From: Tribonema minus
Lineage: Eukaryota > Sar > Xanthophyceae > Tribonematales > Tribonemataceae
Reading direction: 5' to 3'
DNA: 64,000 nucleotides
Assembly (NCBI GenBank): GCA_017506865.1
Contig: JAFCMP010000323.1
Span: forward strand, 682,001 to 746,000
Part shown: positions 37,101 through 48,300 of the stretch, one piece after another
How the letters are laid out: each line of letters begins with the position of its first letter
Numbering within the stretch: the stretch's first letter is position 1
Made by a program: the position numbers and the translations under genes
Notes under the pieces: model-generated
The model's input: the letters and a program-made list of their open reading frames with translations, nothing else
Told to the model about the DNA's origin: nothing
Database searches by the model: none

Positions 37101-37628
37101 GCGGCGTACACAATCGAGTGTGAGCGCCAGTGCCAGTCACGTACTTTCAAAAACCGTAAATCGTCATCTGGCGGGTTGCGGGACACGTGCCTTCTTCTAG
37201 CTGCGAAAGAGAGCCAATGCTCAGATGACGATGTGAAGAATTTGCACTTACTTGTTGTACTGATTTATTAGCTCAAAAATTGTCTGTAAGCAAGTGGCGA
37301 CAAGCAGCCAAGGCTTTGCTGCAAGTTTCTTGAAATTGAAATTCGGAACAATTTGGTTTACCTCATAGAGAGCACCAGGCGCGTCCCGAACCTCCATGTT
37401 GATGCTGCTTTTCGGAGCATCCCACCACTGCGCAGCTGTCAATGGTCCACCAGCAGGGTCATCCGCCACAGTAGGCTTTCTCCCATTCAGCTTCGTCACT
37501 TCTTCATCAAGTTGAAGCAGAGAAGACAGAGGGCGCCTGGCTGCAGCTAGAAGAGTGCGGCACGCAGGCCAGCGGCTCTGCCTTGGCACGCGTCTGAAAG
37601 CAGCGGCTGTGACCATTGAAAGCGCCAT
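19147..37628 (-). CDS. AAAH: aromatic amino acid hydroxylase (phenylalanine-4-hydroxylase type) with ACT domain
   Basis: Pterin-dependent, non-haem iron monooxygenase that hydroxylates Phe (or Tyr/Trp). There are 19 exons and 477 codons, in phase throughout: 37362-37628, 35517-35557, 34723-34798, 34153-34221, 31499-31551, 30654-30694, 30134-30197, 29180-29252, 28661-28702, 27789-27851, 27112-27149, 26327-26413, 25479-25581, 24595-24642, 23525-23587, 22226-22311, 21270-21315, 20437-20520, 19147-19236. The N-terminus is Arg-rich and resembles a mitochondrial presequence. The ACT domain spans residues ~73-150 ([33 protein letters not shown]). The catalytic domain follows: [47 protein letters not shown] (two iron His), [11 protein letters not shown] (iron Glu), [15 protein letters not shown], and ends [17 protein letters not shown]. 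Close to animal PAH in order and length. The intron after 30134 has a GC donor. No tetramerisation helix is obvious. Substrate preference is not decided by sequence. Confidence 0.97.
19221..19490 (-). repeat. tandem copy of the hydroxylase exon 19 5' edge and upstream intron
   Basis: The acceptor side of exon 19 plus about 100 bp of intron (19221-19330) is repeated at about 19379-19490 with roughly 90% identity. Only about 15 nt of exon is included in the copy. Confidence 0.85.
19664..19765 (-). mobile_element. 5'-truncated 3' tail of a LINE-type element
   Basis: These 102 bp match 31753-31854 with a single visible mismatch. They hold the last few codons (GHSAD) and the 3' untranslated tail of the element whose longer copy lies at 31.75-33.4 kb. 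It sits in hydroxylase intron 18 in the same orientation as the gene. The near identity implies a recent insertion or ongoing homogenisation. Confidence 0.85.
19929..20436 (-). repeat. truncated copies of hydroxylase exon 18 3' edge joined to telomere-type arrays
   Basis: Copies of the exon 18 end with its GTCCGT donor lie at about 19929-19954, 20253-20301 and 20347-20379, besides the real exon 20437-20520. In the sense direction the second copy is preceded immediately by (TTAGGG)n (20302-20322), so the array sits exactly where the exon is broken. The third copy also abuts degenerate arrays. Spacing is about 80-300 bp. Confidence 0.85.
22312..22665 (-). repeat. two extra copies of hydroxylase exon 16 5' edge, each capped by a telomere-type array
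   Basis: The acceptor and first ~35 nt of exon 16 ([10 protein letters not shown]) recur at about 22401-22435 and 22530-22560 with a ~125-bp period. On the coding strand each fragment runs directly into a GGGTTAGGG array (22375-22400, 22501-22530). A third array remnant lies at 22628-22660. Confidence 0.9.
22955..23524 (-). repeat. three copies of hydroxylase exon 15 3' edge; donor followed by a telomere-type array
   Basis: The exon 15 end (RQQGELK plus donor) recurs at about 22958-22985, 23140-23165 and 23390-23415. The working exon (23525-23587) has the donor GTTGGT, and its intron continues from about the fifth base as (TTAGGG)n (23485-23520). The copies keep a GTGGGTGAC-type donor context instead. 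Confidence 0.85.
24362..24594 (-). repeat. tandem repeat starting at the donor of hydroxylase exon 14
   Basis: A unit of roughly 96-116 bp, starting at about 24362, 24478 and 24574 on the plus strand, is present in 2.2 copies. Its last partial copy is the first ~20 nt of intron 14 (donor GTTAGT). A separate short copy of the exon 14 5' edge (QEFGI) lies at about 24759-24777. Confidence 0.8.
25590..25770 (+). repeat. ~22-bp minisatellite
   Basis: About eight units of a 20-24 bp motif built on GGGGGTATGTATATGTGCTG. It starts only about 10 bp upstream (sense) of the acceptor of exon 13, which carries the two iron-binding histidines. Unit length varies in the G run, as expected from slippage. 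Confidence 0.95.
27310..27340 (-). repeat. copy of hydroxylase exon 11 5' edge
   Basis: The acceptor and 24 nt of exon 11 (DVSAFLQD) from 27126-27150 are repeated at 27312-27335 together with downstream intron. The copy lacks the TGFS end and the GTACTC donor. Confidence 0.85.
29105..30010 (-). repeat. copies of donor edges of hydroxylase exons 7 and 8
   Basis: The exon 8 end with donor (WDK, GTGAGTA) is copied at about 29108-29131. The exon 7 end (CTGCGACACAGG) is copied at about 29960-29985 with a GT donor, whereas the working exon at 30134 has a GC donor in the same context. Telomere-like stretches lie at 29035-29090 and 29140-29165. Confidence 0.75.
31753..33404 (-). mobile_element. LINE-type retroelement fragment: reverse transcriptase C-terminal region, nuclease-like domain and 3' tail
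   Basis: One open frame runs from about 33402 to a stop at 31832. Upstream it reads [15 protein letters not shown]. The middle has Ala-rich low complexity and an acidic run. Then come [10 protein letters not shown], a zinc-knuckle-like CPWRC-x10-[27 protein letters not shown] and [12 protein letters not shown]. As I recall, this order matches the region after reverse transcriptase in protist non-LTR elements, including a PD-(D/E)xK-like nuclease. The polymerase core is absent, so the copy is 5'-truncated. The 3' tail (31753-31831) recurs at 19.66 kb. It lies in sense orientation in hydroxylase intron 4. Family assignment rests on motif memory. Confidence 0.7.
33599..33655 (+). repeat. interstitial telomere-type array
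   Basis: Imperfect CCCTAA repeats of about 57 bp, about 200 bp upstream (sense) of the LINE-type fragment, in hydroxylase intron 4. Confidence 0.85.
36244..36490 (+). repeat. ~130-bp tandem duplication in hydroxylase intron 1
   Basis: Two units starting at 36244 and 36374 share GCACATGCATACACCTTTT, the GTTGAATGATGG block and the CCAGCGC-CACCCCAAGCAACACA block. They differ by a short indel and about ten substitutions. No exon sequence was recognised in them. Confidence 0.85.
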
Positions 37629-38556
37629 CAGGTGCTGTCAACAGGGACACACCGATGTATTTCCCAAACTGATTTTAGCGCGAACGACCGGTGAGCCCAC
37701 TAATAAAGTCCTTCTATGTTCCATTCTGTCTGCGGCGTACAACTTCAACTTCCTTTGGGAGTACATGTCTGACATTAAAGTTGTGAAGGAGAATGTCCGA
37801 GAAATCAAGTTGCACATCGACTGCCCCCAGTTGAAGTATGCCGGACGCAACTTCAGCTTGAAACACTAACCAGCTCGTGAAGTTGAAGTTGGGTACAACG
37901 TGAAGGTGCGTATCATCCACACGGCACCATGTTGTTTCCCAATTGCTCATCAGACATGATTCTAGTGCTGGAATGATAACACAAAGCGCTAATTGCGTTG
38001 CATGTGCAAAGCGATGAGGCACACTGCCAACAGCAATGATTGGTGACATGGTTCTCATTCACATGCATGTTGCTCAGCAGGGCAGCAAGAGAGCAGTGTC
38101 TTGTGCCATGGTATCACTAGTGCATTGAAACTAGCTCTATCGCTCACAGCAGAGTGGAGCCGTACACTCAAAGATTGAAGGAGGTGCATCTATCAGGTAC
38201 AGGCACTGCTCTGCTGCTTTCCCTCATGGCCCCTCACGCAAGACTAGAGTCCAAGATGGATGAAAATACACACTTCGAAAGATCAACACTCCTGTATGCC
38301 GTGTAGCAGCCGGCGCTCGCCGCTGCAGTAATGAAAAGCCCACAGTTGTGTAGCTTGTGATTCGTGGCGTCAAGACTGCAGGCTCCACACTGTGCAGCGG
38401 TGTAACGCAGGCACCAATGGTCGATGTGGTGGTATTTGCCACTGCAGCGACAATTGCAGTCTGCACAGCCTTCAGCCTCAACCCTCAGCGTGCGGTGCCC
38501 TCGACCATGTGCCACTGGCTCCGTTTCGTAAACCTTCTTGCTCTAAACCAGGCGGC
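37629..38556. other. region upstream of the hydroxylase start and downstream of the plastid protein gene
   Basis: About 930 bp between two minus-strand genes. It should hold the hydroxylase promoter and leader and the 3' end of the neighbour. No convincing exon, TATA box or repeat was seen. Confidence 0.5.
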
Positions 38557-41500
38557 TCAGTACTCAGGAGTGCAGCCAATCGGTATGTAGCACGCCGCCA
38601 CACCCCAAGCGAAGATGAACACTGGCGTCAGCGTAAAGAGCGCAATATAGAACACCGGGTCCTGCAAAAAGGGCGACAAGAACAACAGTGTACATAGGCT
38701 TGTGATGTGAAGTATCACAGAAAGAACGCAATGCGGCAAGAAAGAAAGTGCAGGCGGGTGCTGTGAACTACTATGGTAAGTTGAAGGCAAAAGAGACTTG
38801 ATAATACACACCAACCCCACCATGCCATCCTGCGAGGATTGATGGCACTATAATCACGCATTGATGACTGTGAGTGCAGCCATGACACATAAGATTACTG
38901 TATGCATGGGTCACAGGGGAAGCACAGTGAAGTTGCTGAGCGCTGGCTGCAGCAAAGCACGCAGCTGGAATGTGCCCGGTCACCACGTAACAGTGTTGTT
39001 GTGGAGACGGTGTGATAAGGGGCAGCATGAGCATGCCCTGCTTCAATCGTGAATGGCACAACACAGCTCAGGGGTGGGCTGTAATCAGCAAGGACTGCTG
39101 CCACGACTACACGAAGGTGTGCTCGCCTCAATCAAGGCATGCATTCATCACATGACATGACATGCAGCTGACAAGTACTCAAGCTTGAATGCAAATGTAG
39201 CGCTGGCGTGCGCATTGCTGGAATCTGAATTCATAATTCTCCAATGGTTCACAGCCTTGTTGATCCTTTTCGCATAGGTAGATGCGGTTGCCAGGGCGAC
39301 TGTACAAGAATACTCGTACATTGCAAACACAGACAGAACACTTGCTCAAGTGCACTTTTTGATGCCAGACAGCACAGTCTCAGTTGTTACTCCTAACCGT
39401 GAGTACCATGCTTGGCGTTGGCGCCAGACATGAGAACCCAACCTCACCTCAAGTGGGTTCAGCTCTCCATTCTTCTCCCTCTGTACAGCGCAATGTGCAA
39501 CAATACACCGCGCGTGAGAGAGAATATGGGAAACACACCGTTGAATTCTCAGCAGCCTTAAGGACTGAGACATCTCCAATAAAGTAGGTGCATCACAGGA
39601 GTTCAGTTGCAAAGCTTGAATCGTTGTTGTGCAGGCAACAACAGGTTGAACAGACATCCACCCGAGTATTGACGGTTAACACATTGCTTTAGTCCATCGC
39701 TTTACTCAGCAGCATGTCACTCAACATCATTGTGAACACCTGATTGTGGCTTGCCGACGCCACCAGAGACCGTAAGAGACCCCCAGACACCTCAGCCCAG
39801 CACGCATCAATCGGACGTCCGCCAAGATGCGATGATACAAACCAGCCTAGTCGTCCGCACATCAGTTGCAACCGCAGCATGCCATGCCATAGGTCTGTTT
39901 GAATTTGTATTCAAGTGAAAAAGAGTATGAGGGTCTCAAGCCTGTCATAGGTCATTGTAAGCCGGTGAGGAGGGGTTTGAAGTGCTGACATGCGGTGCAG
40001 CGCGATGTATCGCCGCCTCTGACAGGAAAACTGATTTGTCGGAAGCATGTGCGGCAATTGGACTCTCACCTCAGCTTGCCGTGCAAACCAGTCCGCATCC
40101 CTAAAGACCAGTCAAAACAAGCAGCAGCGGGCAGACATGTGTGTCAACATACCACATGCATGATGCAAGCACCACTTTTCGCACTGAAACCAGATTGGCG
40201 GTACGCGATGATACAGGCAACGTACTCTGAAGCTCATGCAGTCATGTGGTAGAAATTACGCCTCGTGACTGCACTATGCAGCACCGAGATGTTGCGCTTG
40301 GCGCATGCGGTGCTCTGCAACTACAACTGGCGCAGCTGTGAGATCACTTGGCAGGTATATGAGGTACCACCAAAGACGTGATCACGATGTGTGAGCATGT
40401 CATCGCTAGGCGCGAAATGATTTGGGGCAAAGGCGACAACGCACATTGAAACTGAGGTCCATTAGGTGACAAGTGCTGTTAAGCGGATCAAATTGACTTC
40501 AGTATTGATAGGGTTTGGCAAGACTGTGTTAGGCCTGCTCGGACACAATGCGCTTGATGGCAACTAAAGCAACCATATGGGCGTGTACCTTTTGTTCCGC
40601 CCACTCGCAGAGAATGAGAAATGTGCCAGTGCGAGCAGTCACTGGCGATAAGCTGCCCCTCCCCCCCCCACCCCTCCTCCCCTTCAGCTCTTGCAGCCTT
40701 GCAGATTCTGGTGCATTACCGCCCTCCTCATCAGCAATGATTCAAGCACTTGTCTAGGTAATTGTCAAGTACTTGTCAACGACTCGTCGAATATCAGTCA
40801 AGACTTGCAGAGCAGTGCTGGTGCCAGATTCAAGTGGTAACTGATCGAGTGCATTTACTTCAGTTGCATGACCACAATACTTGCAAGCAAGTTGGCGTTG
40901 CTTTCGCTGTGATACCACTTACCTTTTCTCGGCTCCCTTGAGCTTACTGGTGTCCGTGCCTGCATCATCACATGGAACACACAGGCACGGGGTGCCGTCA
41001 GCTGTGCATACGGAGGCAAAACCGCTCGCGCTTGGGACAAGACTGCGCTCAGCGTGCTTTCTCCCATCGCCGCGAAGGGCATGTCACTGCGGTTGCTTGA
41101 CAAGCCACTGCCGCAGTACAGTGGCGTACGGTGGGGGGCCGTGCATGACATATTGTCCATGCTCAGCGGCGTCCATGTGCAAGTAATGTTCTGCAACTCT
41201 GTTTTGTCGGCACTATGTTTTCACAGCAGAGCATCTGTAGGCCAATGCCTGAGCAATGTATAGATTTCAATTAAAATGCAAGCTCAGCATGATGCGCCCA
41301 TGCCATACAGGGGTCCATGCCCTTGCACGGCAAGTAGCAACTACATAAATACAAGCCACGCCTACAACACTTTGCCAAGCAATTCTATTACTCGCGAGAG
41401 CAGCAGCCCGCATGGGCCACGGTGAGCTGTATCAACAAGCTTCTTGCAAACAAGTATATACTGGAAGTCAAGGCGGATCTCATGGCGCAACATCATCACG

Positions 41501-42238
41501 CTGTCACATGCAAATACAATAGCCGTACCCTGCAGCCCGCTGAAGGGTATATAGGTCCTCTCGCCATCGCCGCTTTCCTTGTCATTACCAGCTGGCCTAC
41601 CAAGGCAAACAAAAATCAACTTGTCAGCAGGCTAAAATTGAATTCGTTAGCGGCTCGATACAAGGTTTTGATGTCTGTGGACATTCTGTACCAGCCGGCA
41701 AGGCGCTTGCTGTGCACAGAACAAACTAAGATTTGCCAGGTTGTGATGGGATCTTTGCTTCAATGATTTGATCATTTTGGAGTAATGCGTCCCACATCGT
41801 AGCACAGGGAACGTCTGGGGTGATAACTGATTGGAAGGCTAACTTCAATCATACAGCACGAAGCGCGCAACTTCTTTTGCACATGTGGATCTTTGGTGCA
41901 TTTAGTGATGCTGTAGGTGGGAGGAGGCAACAAAATGGGGCATAGAACGTCATGTCACGACTCAAAGCGCTTGAGCAGAAGCAGTGAAATGATGAGGTAC
42001 TGTTGTTCACAATGAAGCTGCGCTACACACGTCAAAAATTATTGGAGGGCAACTGTGACTGGAGGTGGGAGTTCAGGAACAAGATAGCTTTTGCGCAAGG
42101 TACGCACCTCCATGTGTGTTGTCGTCTGCTCCCTGTCGATGCCACCCCAGAGCCTGACTGCAGCGGCAGCGGCACAAAAGCTCGGCATACCGTGCTCAGC
42201 GCCACGATACAGCCAAGAAAGCCTAGCAATCTCGCCAT
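38557..42238 (-). CDS. predicted plastid-targeted small single-span membrane protein (99 aa)
   Basis: Four exons in phase: 42108-42238, 40070-40100, 39448-39480, 38557-38661 (stop TGA). The first exon encodes a signal peptide-like hydrophobic run (MARLLGFLGCIVALSTVCRA) followed by FVPLPLQ and a basic, Ser/Gly stretch. This is the bipartite leader expected for complex red-lineage plastids, with Phe just after the cleavage site. The mature part is DADWFARQAE, REKNGELNPLE, then a transmembrane span FYIALFTLTPVFIFAWGVA and the tail CYIPIGCTPEY. I do not recognise the family; by size and topology it could be a thylakoid or envelope accessory subunit. The 31-nt and 33-nt exons are supported by splice sites, phase and sense. 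A 288-bp dispersed repeat lies in intron 1. Confidence 0.75.
41237..41524. repeat. dispersed repeat, copy 1
   Basis: These 288 bp match 61190-61462 with roughly 90% identity over the whole length and no sign of tandem arrangement. On the minus strand an open stretch includes YILVCKKLVDTAHRGPCG in both copies, which could be a relic of coding sequence from an unknown element. It sits in intron 1 of the plastid protein gene. Confidence 0.85.
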
Positions 42239-42375
42239 GACCGTCAGCAGCTGCAGGTGGTGAAGTTGCTGAGAAATACAGTTCAAACATCAACGTTCAT
42301 AGTCGACTGTGGAGGGTGACGCTCCTCGATGCTGAAAAGTTTTTGAAAGTGTTGTGTGTGCGCACGGCGCGTGTG
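42239..42375. promoter_or_regulatory. bidirectional promoter between two predicted plastid-protein genes
   Basis: Only 137 bp separate the start codon of the minus-strand membrane protein (42238) from that of the plus-strand acetyltransferase (42376). No clear core element was seen. An in-frame plus-strand ATG at 42316 would shorten the gap further. Confidence 0.6.
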
Positions 42376-45300
42376 ATGCGTGTGGTACTGCTGCTGTGGG
42401 CTTGTGCCTGCGCATCGCACGGCGCAATCGTCGTTGCGTTCCTGGAAGGCGTTGATGTGGCACGCGGAGCTCCTCTTGCATGCCCACGCACGTATCACGA
42501 GCACGCTGCCTGCAGGCTGAGGCGGCTGGCTGGCGGCAGTGCGGGCGCAAGGCTGACGGTTCAACGCGCAGCTCGTGACACTGGCGACACGCGTTGCAAT
42601 CGTCGTGGCATCAAGATTAGATCTGCGCAGGTGCGTGCTGAAATTCTGAATCACATGCAGCTCGGGTACGGTTCACGTGCGAAATGCATGCTCGGGACAG
42701 CCTCGTGCACTGCAATGTGACAGGCATAGCTAATTGATTGAATAGACGAAAAGGCTCTGCAGCGTGATGATCTGTCTTCATACATGTGCTAGGTAAGAAG
42801 TCAGGCAAACATTTTTGTCACATTCATCTTGAGTGTCAATGCGCTTGCATTGAATTCGAAGAGTGCAATGCTTCACAGCTCAACAATCTTGAGCTCGCCC
42901 ACATTTCTTGTATTGCTAGTTCTTTTGCTATATCTGCTGCTAGATGATATCTAGCGCTTTTGGTGGAATTGCTCCCTGTGTCGTATGGAGATGTTGTGTG
43001 TCCATATGATTGCAGCTGAAGCAGACTGCACAAGTAGGTACTTGTTGAGCGACAAACATGCCAACGAGAAGACTGACCTTCAGTAGGCCTCAGAACAGGT
43101 TTGTACTGCTTCACTAATGCTTTCACTCAATTCAAAACCAGATGCGAGCAGACCAACACGGGCAGTAGTGCAGCTGGCACATTTGTGGACTGTCAAATTG
43201 GTGCCACCTTGATGCCTGGTCGGCAAGACGTGTCATTTCCGGTTAGTGCGTACTGACTGTTGTAAAGCATGTCGCATCTGTCTGAGGCTGTATACAATCT
43301 CTGAAGTATGTACAATTGTCGCTTTTGTCTGACGATCAATGTACCTGAAACAAGCAATGCGCCGAGACCGCGCCGACAAGTAAGGGAACCCAGCCAATTT
43401 GTCATCAAACTGGCTACACATATTGCCCATTTTGTGTGCGCACATATTGAGTGCATTGTTACTGCACGGCGAGTACATGTGCCAGAAAGTCTCCCAGTGG
43501 GTCTGGTACTTTGGCTCAATTTGGGAGCTGCCATTATACACAGTGTACAGAATGTGTGCAGTTGGCAGCTGAGGTCAAACGTTGCTCTTCCACTGACAGC
43601 TTCCATTGAAGTTGCTATTTCAAGCGTGTTCGATGTCATGCGTTACGTGCTTGGCAGTTGAAGCTGTGCAAATGCCTTGCTGCTGCTTTGGCTGGTTCGG
43701 AGAACTCGCCACACACACACAAATTCATTGCAGGTTAGTTGTCAATTGGCACAGCCAGTGGCTGCCAGCAACTCAAACTGTGCACGCAAGGGCATAGGTC
43801 CTGCCTGCATGTTCACAGCAAATAATTGGATGCGTGGCACAAGCTGAGCGATCTCACTTGAAGTTTAGTTATCGGATGGCAAAAAGCACCAGTGCTGCTG
43901 CCGTGCATATTAGTATGCTGACGTCCGATGCGGCTGGCGCGGAATAGCTTTTCCCTGCTATCTCCAACAGAACGCAGTACCTGATTATGTACGCATGTGG
44001 CGCAAGCACTGACTCCTGTCTGCCACCTTTAGTGCTGGCATACTCCGTCTGAAGTGCTTACCCCGAGGTCAAGGTCGGTCACTTTGATGTTCGACGGGCA
44101 GTCCATGTTGCCGTGTGTGCATCTCTTCAGTCTGCCTCTGCAGCTGTTTTCAATGTCTGTGCTGGAGCCGTTGCGTACACGTACATGCAAGCTGTGCCAT
44201 AATACCTCACCAGAAGTACCACCGCTGCGTACTTGAGCACTGTGTCATTACCTGACAAAACACCGACTCCTTTTGGAGCAAGCAAACGTGTTTCCGATGG
44301 TCTGTGCTTTCGCGCCCCAAGCAAGAATCAACAAAATTTACAACCCACTACATGCCAGGCGTAAAAAAAAGTGGTGACTGACGAACCCGCCAGGTCTCCT
44401 ACATTCCAAAATGTTGCTGTGTGGTCACCTCCAACACCGATGACACAACATACAATTGGAACCGCTGGCAATATGCAGCTGCACAACGCCTCTAATATAT
44501 ACTTCACCTGGTGCTTTTCGCTCATACTGAAATCATGCCGTTACCCGACACGCTGTCATTGCCATGCAACTGCAGGCCGACGATCTCGCAGCAGCGAGTA
44601 GACTGTGCATTCAAACGTTCCGCGGCCCCGTGCCCTGGTGGCAAGGCCTGCAGGGGCTACGCCAGGTGCGTCACACTTGAAGTTGCAGATGCGTAATGAC
44701 TTGTGAGGTCGCCCGGTTCTTACTTCTTGCGTGATGTCTTGAAGCGGCAAATGGTCATGAAGCCTGGAGTGGTTGTGCCGGGTCCAGTGGCAAGTGGCCA
44801 GGTGCGTCACACTTGAAGTTATAGATGCGTAATGACTTGTGGGATCTCCCAGTTTTTCTTTTCTGAGTGTTTGTGAACCCAATGTCACTCGGGTATGTTG
44901 AAGCAACAAATGGTCGACAAGCATGAAGGGCTTGCGTCCAGTCTTGACATGTTGCGGCGTGGGAGCACCCGTGAGTGTAGCACATGATGCTGCCTTGGCT
45001 GGAAGCAAGCCTCTCCCGTCTTCGTTTGCAAGCCTACGAAGCCTGCAAGGCATTCAAGCTGCGTTGTCACATCGCTTGCCCACCTTGTGCATGTTGAAAC
45101 ACGTGTCAGCTTCTGTAACCTGCTGATCAGTTGCCAATGAGTGCCGTTGGAGATCACCGATGTCAGTGATGGTGGTGACGCCACAAGCCCTTTTTCAACA
45201 TGGCCATACTTGAAAGGCACGTGGCTCATGTGGACCTAAGCGGAAAAGATGGTCACGGTACTTCAGTACCTGCAATTCTGATTCTCCCAAACTTTGCTTT

Positions 45301-48300
45301 TTGCAGCAGCCGGCTTTCACCATAAGGAGGTGCGCTGCAACATTGTTACATCTGTGTACAACCTCGTCGGCATCATTTTCTGATCATACAGTTGGATGTC
45401 CGCCTTGCATGTGCGCCATCACAAGTTCGAATTGTATAGTCTACCGCAGAGTGTGCCATGTACCCCTTTTACGCACTCCAAAGTATTTCTACTTGAACTA
45501 AATCAACATGTGAAAGTAAGCGAAGGTGTGCCATATACCCCTTTTACGCACTCCAAAGTATCTCTACCTGACCTATATCAGCATGTGAAACTAAGCGAAG
45601 TTCATCTGCGCGATGCAAACTTCGCGCTGCCGCAGGAACTGTCACTCACGTACCGACTGCAGCAGCGTCTGAAGGGCATCGATGCAAACACCATGGTATG
45701 TACTCCGGCCACTTGCTTTCATAAACAGTTAAACATTGAGTATTTTTCAGTTGCAGTCAAGTACTGATTGTGCGTTTCTTCAGGTCTGATGTTTCCTGTT
45801 GCCCTACATGGGCTAGCTGTAGATGATGCAGTATTTGAAGTGAAGATAAATCATCAAGCCATATTTTTGACATGCCACTGGAGCACAGGCAGGACGCAAC
45901 ACCATTTCGGCGGGGTCAGCAGTGATCATCGGGAGTGTGTTGAGGGCTGCAGCTGGAAAGATGTCTGCTTCCTGTGATAAGTGGCGTTCAGACTGCCCAG
46001 TACTTTAGAGGTCATGTCTGGTGCACTGTGACACTGTCCTAATGTTCCTTTGCATTTCATTCCAACTGTGACATCAGCAAGTTATTTCCCGCAAGTGACT
46101 CTGGGGTACCGTATCGTACGTCCCAGTTCATGCCTGCTGACATCATTCCTTGGTGAACACTACTTCTGTGCAGGATGGCGGATAATTTGACAAATGCCGC
46201 AAGCAGCACACCATGCGAGATACTGATGCAGTGTTTCTGCAGAAAGCTAAATGTGCTTCTCCAAAAGAATTCTGTGTGAGCAAACCCACCGTCTATTCAG
46301 CAGCAGCACACCATGCAGCTGATGCTTTTGCAAAAACAGCAAAACTCATTTTTTGCATGAGTTTTCAGCATTAGCAGACTCCCCATCTATCCCATGTGGC
46401 ACCTCCCCTTGTTCTCGAGGACTTGATCAGCGGCATGTGACATTTCGTCTGCCATATTCACCCACCTCTGCTAAAGTACTACTTCGACTTCAAGATGTGG
46501 ACTGCTTGTGCTGCTTGCAGGAACACAAGATGGTGGTGGCAGTCGGCGGCGATGGCCAGATTGTAGGGTGAGTCACACTTGAAGTCTCTGCACACGATTT
46601 GGCTGCATGGTTCTAGCGCGTATAGTCAGCTCCTGCTGGGACCTGGTCAACTGCGAGTCTGCGAGCAACCCTAGCCGTAGCTGGTGCAGTCCTTTTCTGC
46701 AGTTCTGGAAGCCAAGAAGAAGCATGCTCGGAGCAGAGTGAGTCGTATTGCAGCCTACCAGTAACGCTCTGTGACTTGTAGCATGTTTAACCTTCATCAG
46801 TAACAAAACGCAATCAACGGGGTGCAGAACGGGCAATGGCTGGCCGCAGGATTTGCTATACTGTAAGTGAGTGTAATGTTTCATTCAAGGTAAAATGGCA
46901 TCACCCCGTGACGCGATGGGCATTTTCCTGCATTTACTGCATTTTCCTGCGATGCCAATGCATGGACACATCACTGATGCCGCCTGCTCTCTTGCACTGA
47001 CGGGGCGTGACAGTGAGCTCTGAGCCATGCCATTGCACTTGTGTCTTGAGGTACTGACCTGATCCTAACTTTAACCGTAAACCCCAACCCTAACCTTCAC
47101 CCATCTGGCGCCTCAGGTTCATGGAAGTGGGGATGCTGCCTCCGCCAGTGGGCTTCTACGAGTGAGTGAGAGCCAGCATACCTACCTACCCTCTTGCCTA
47201 TAAAGACATATCTTCTTATAGGTTGCTGAAGCTACAGTAGCTGTTTTGTACTGTTCACATTGTGCTTCCCGTAGAAATCGAACTCGTTTTCAAGGCATTT
47301 CTAGCTCCACAAGTGATCAGCTTAAACCACTAAGCTGTCAGACTTACGTGTATAGTACTGTGGTACTATACAAGCTCTCAGGGCGCAGTGCAAGCTAGGC
47401 GGCATAGAAGTAAACCCCAGGCATGCATGCGACGCCCGACCCCCCTTGAGGCCTCCATACAGACAAGTGTCTGTGGGCATGAAGTCGGCAAACAAACGAC
47501 CGGAGACAATTCCCGAATGCAACGCAATGCTGAGGAAGCGCTGGCACGACCAGAATCGCCAGGAACGAAACATGTCACTGTATTGTCTGGGGCGTAGTCC
47601 CTGACATGCAATGGCGATCTGCTTTCTGCGTTTTGCTGGATGGCCAGTCGCTGACGCAGCAAGTTGAGCTCCGGTAATGAAGTAGCAGACCCTGGCACGC
47701 TTTCTCGTTTTGTTGTACTTAATTCTGCACTGCGCTGAGTCATCTGCGTCGATTCGGCGTTGCTATTCTGCACCGCCGCCCTCTATCACCTCGTTGTGGC
47801 TGCGCTGCGGCATTTCATGAGGTAGCGGGCGCAGCCTCTGGCACCATTTGGCTACGACAGTGTATAGACCCTGAGGGGACGCTGTCATTCTCTCATGGAT
47901 GTATTTTTATGTGCACGGCGTTGACTCTTGTGCATCTTTTTGTCACTGCACTGTCGCACTGCCGTCCTCTGTTGCCTCGTGCGCGTGCTGCACTACATGA
48001 ACTACCGAGTGCGGCCGCAGGCGCTGCTTAACGAGGGCAGTGTAGACCCTAGTAGTCTAGGGGAGGAAAGCTTTGTCATTCTCTCATATCTAGAATAGTG
48101 TTCTGCACGTCAGTGACTTCTGTTGACTGTTCGTCGTTGCCCCTCCGCAGCGCCGTCCTTTATCACCTCGTTAGTGGCTGCGCTGCTGCATTCCATGAGG
48201 TACCGGCGCCGCCGTTCAGCTATGATATGATTGTGGACCCTGAGGGAACCCTCTGTCATTCTCTCATAGAGGTGATTTTCTTATGCACGGCGTTGTGCGT

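Noticed and set aside
40918-40954. Candidate 37-nt exon on the minus strand (GTDTSKLKGAEK-like)
   Set aside because: It has AG and GTAAGT borders, but in the phase required by the plastid protein gene it contains a stop. Exon 40070-40100 fits instead.
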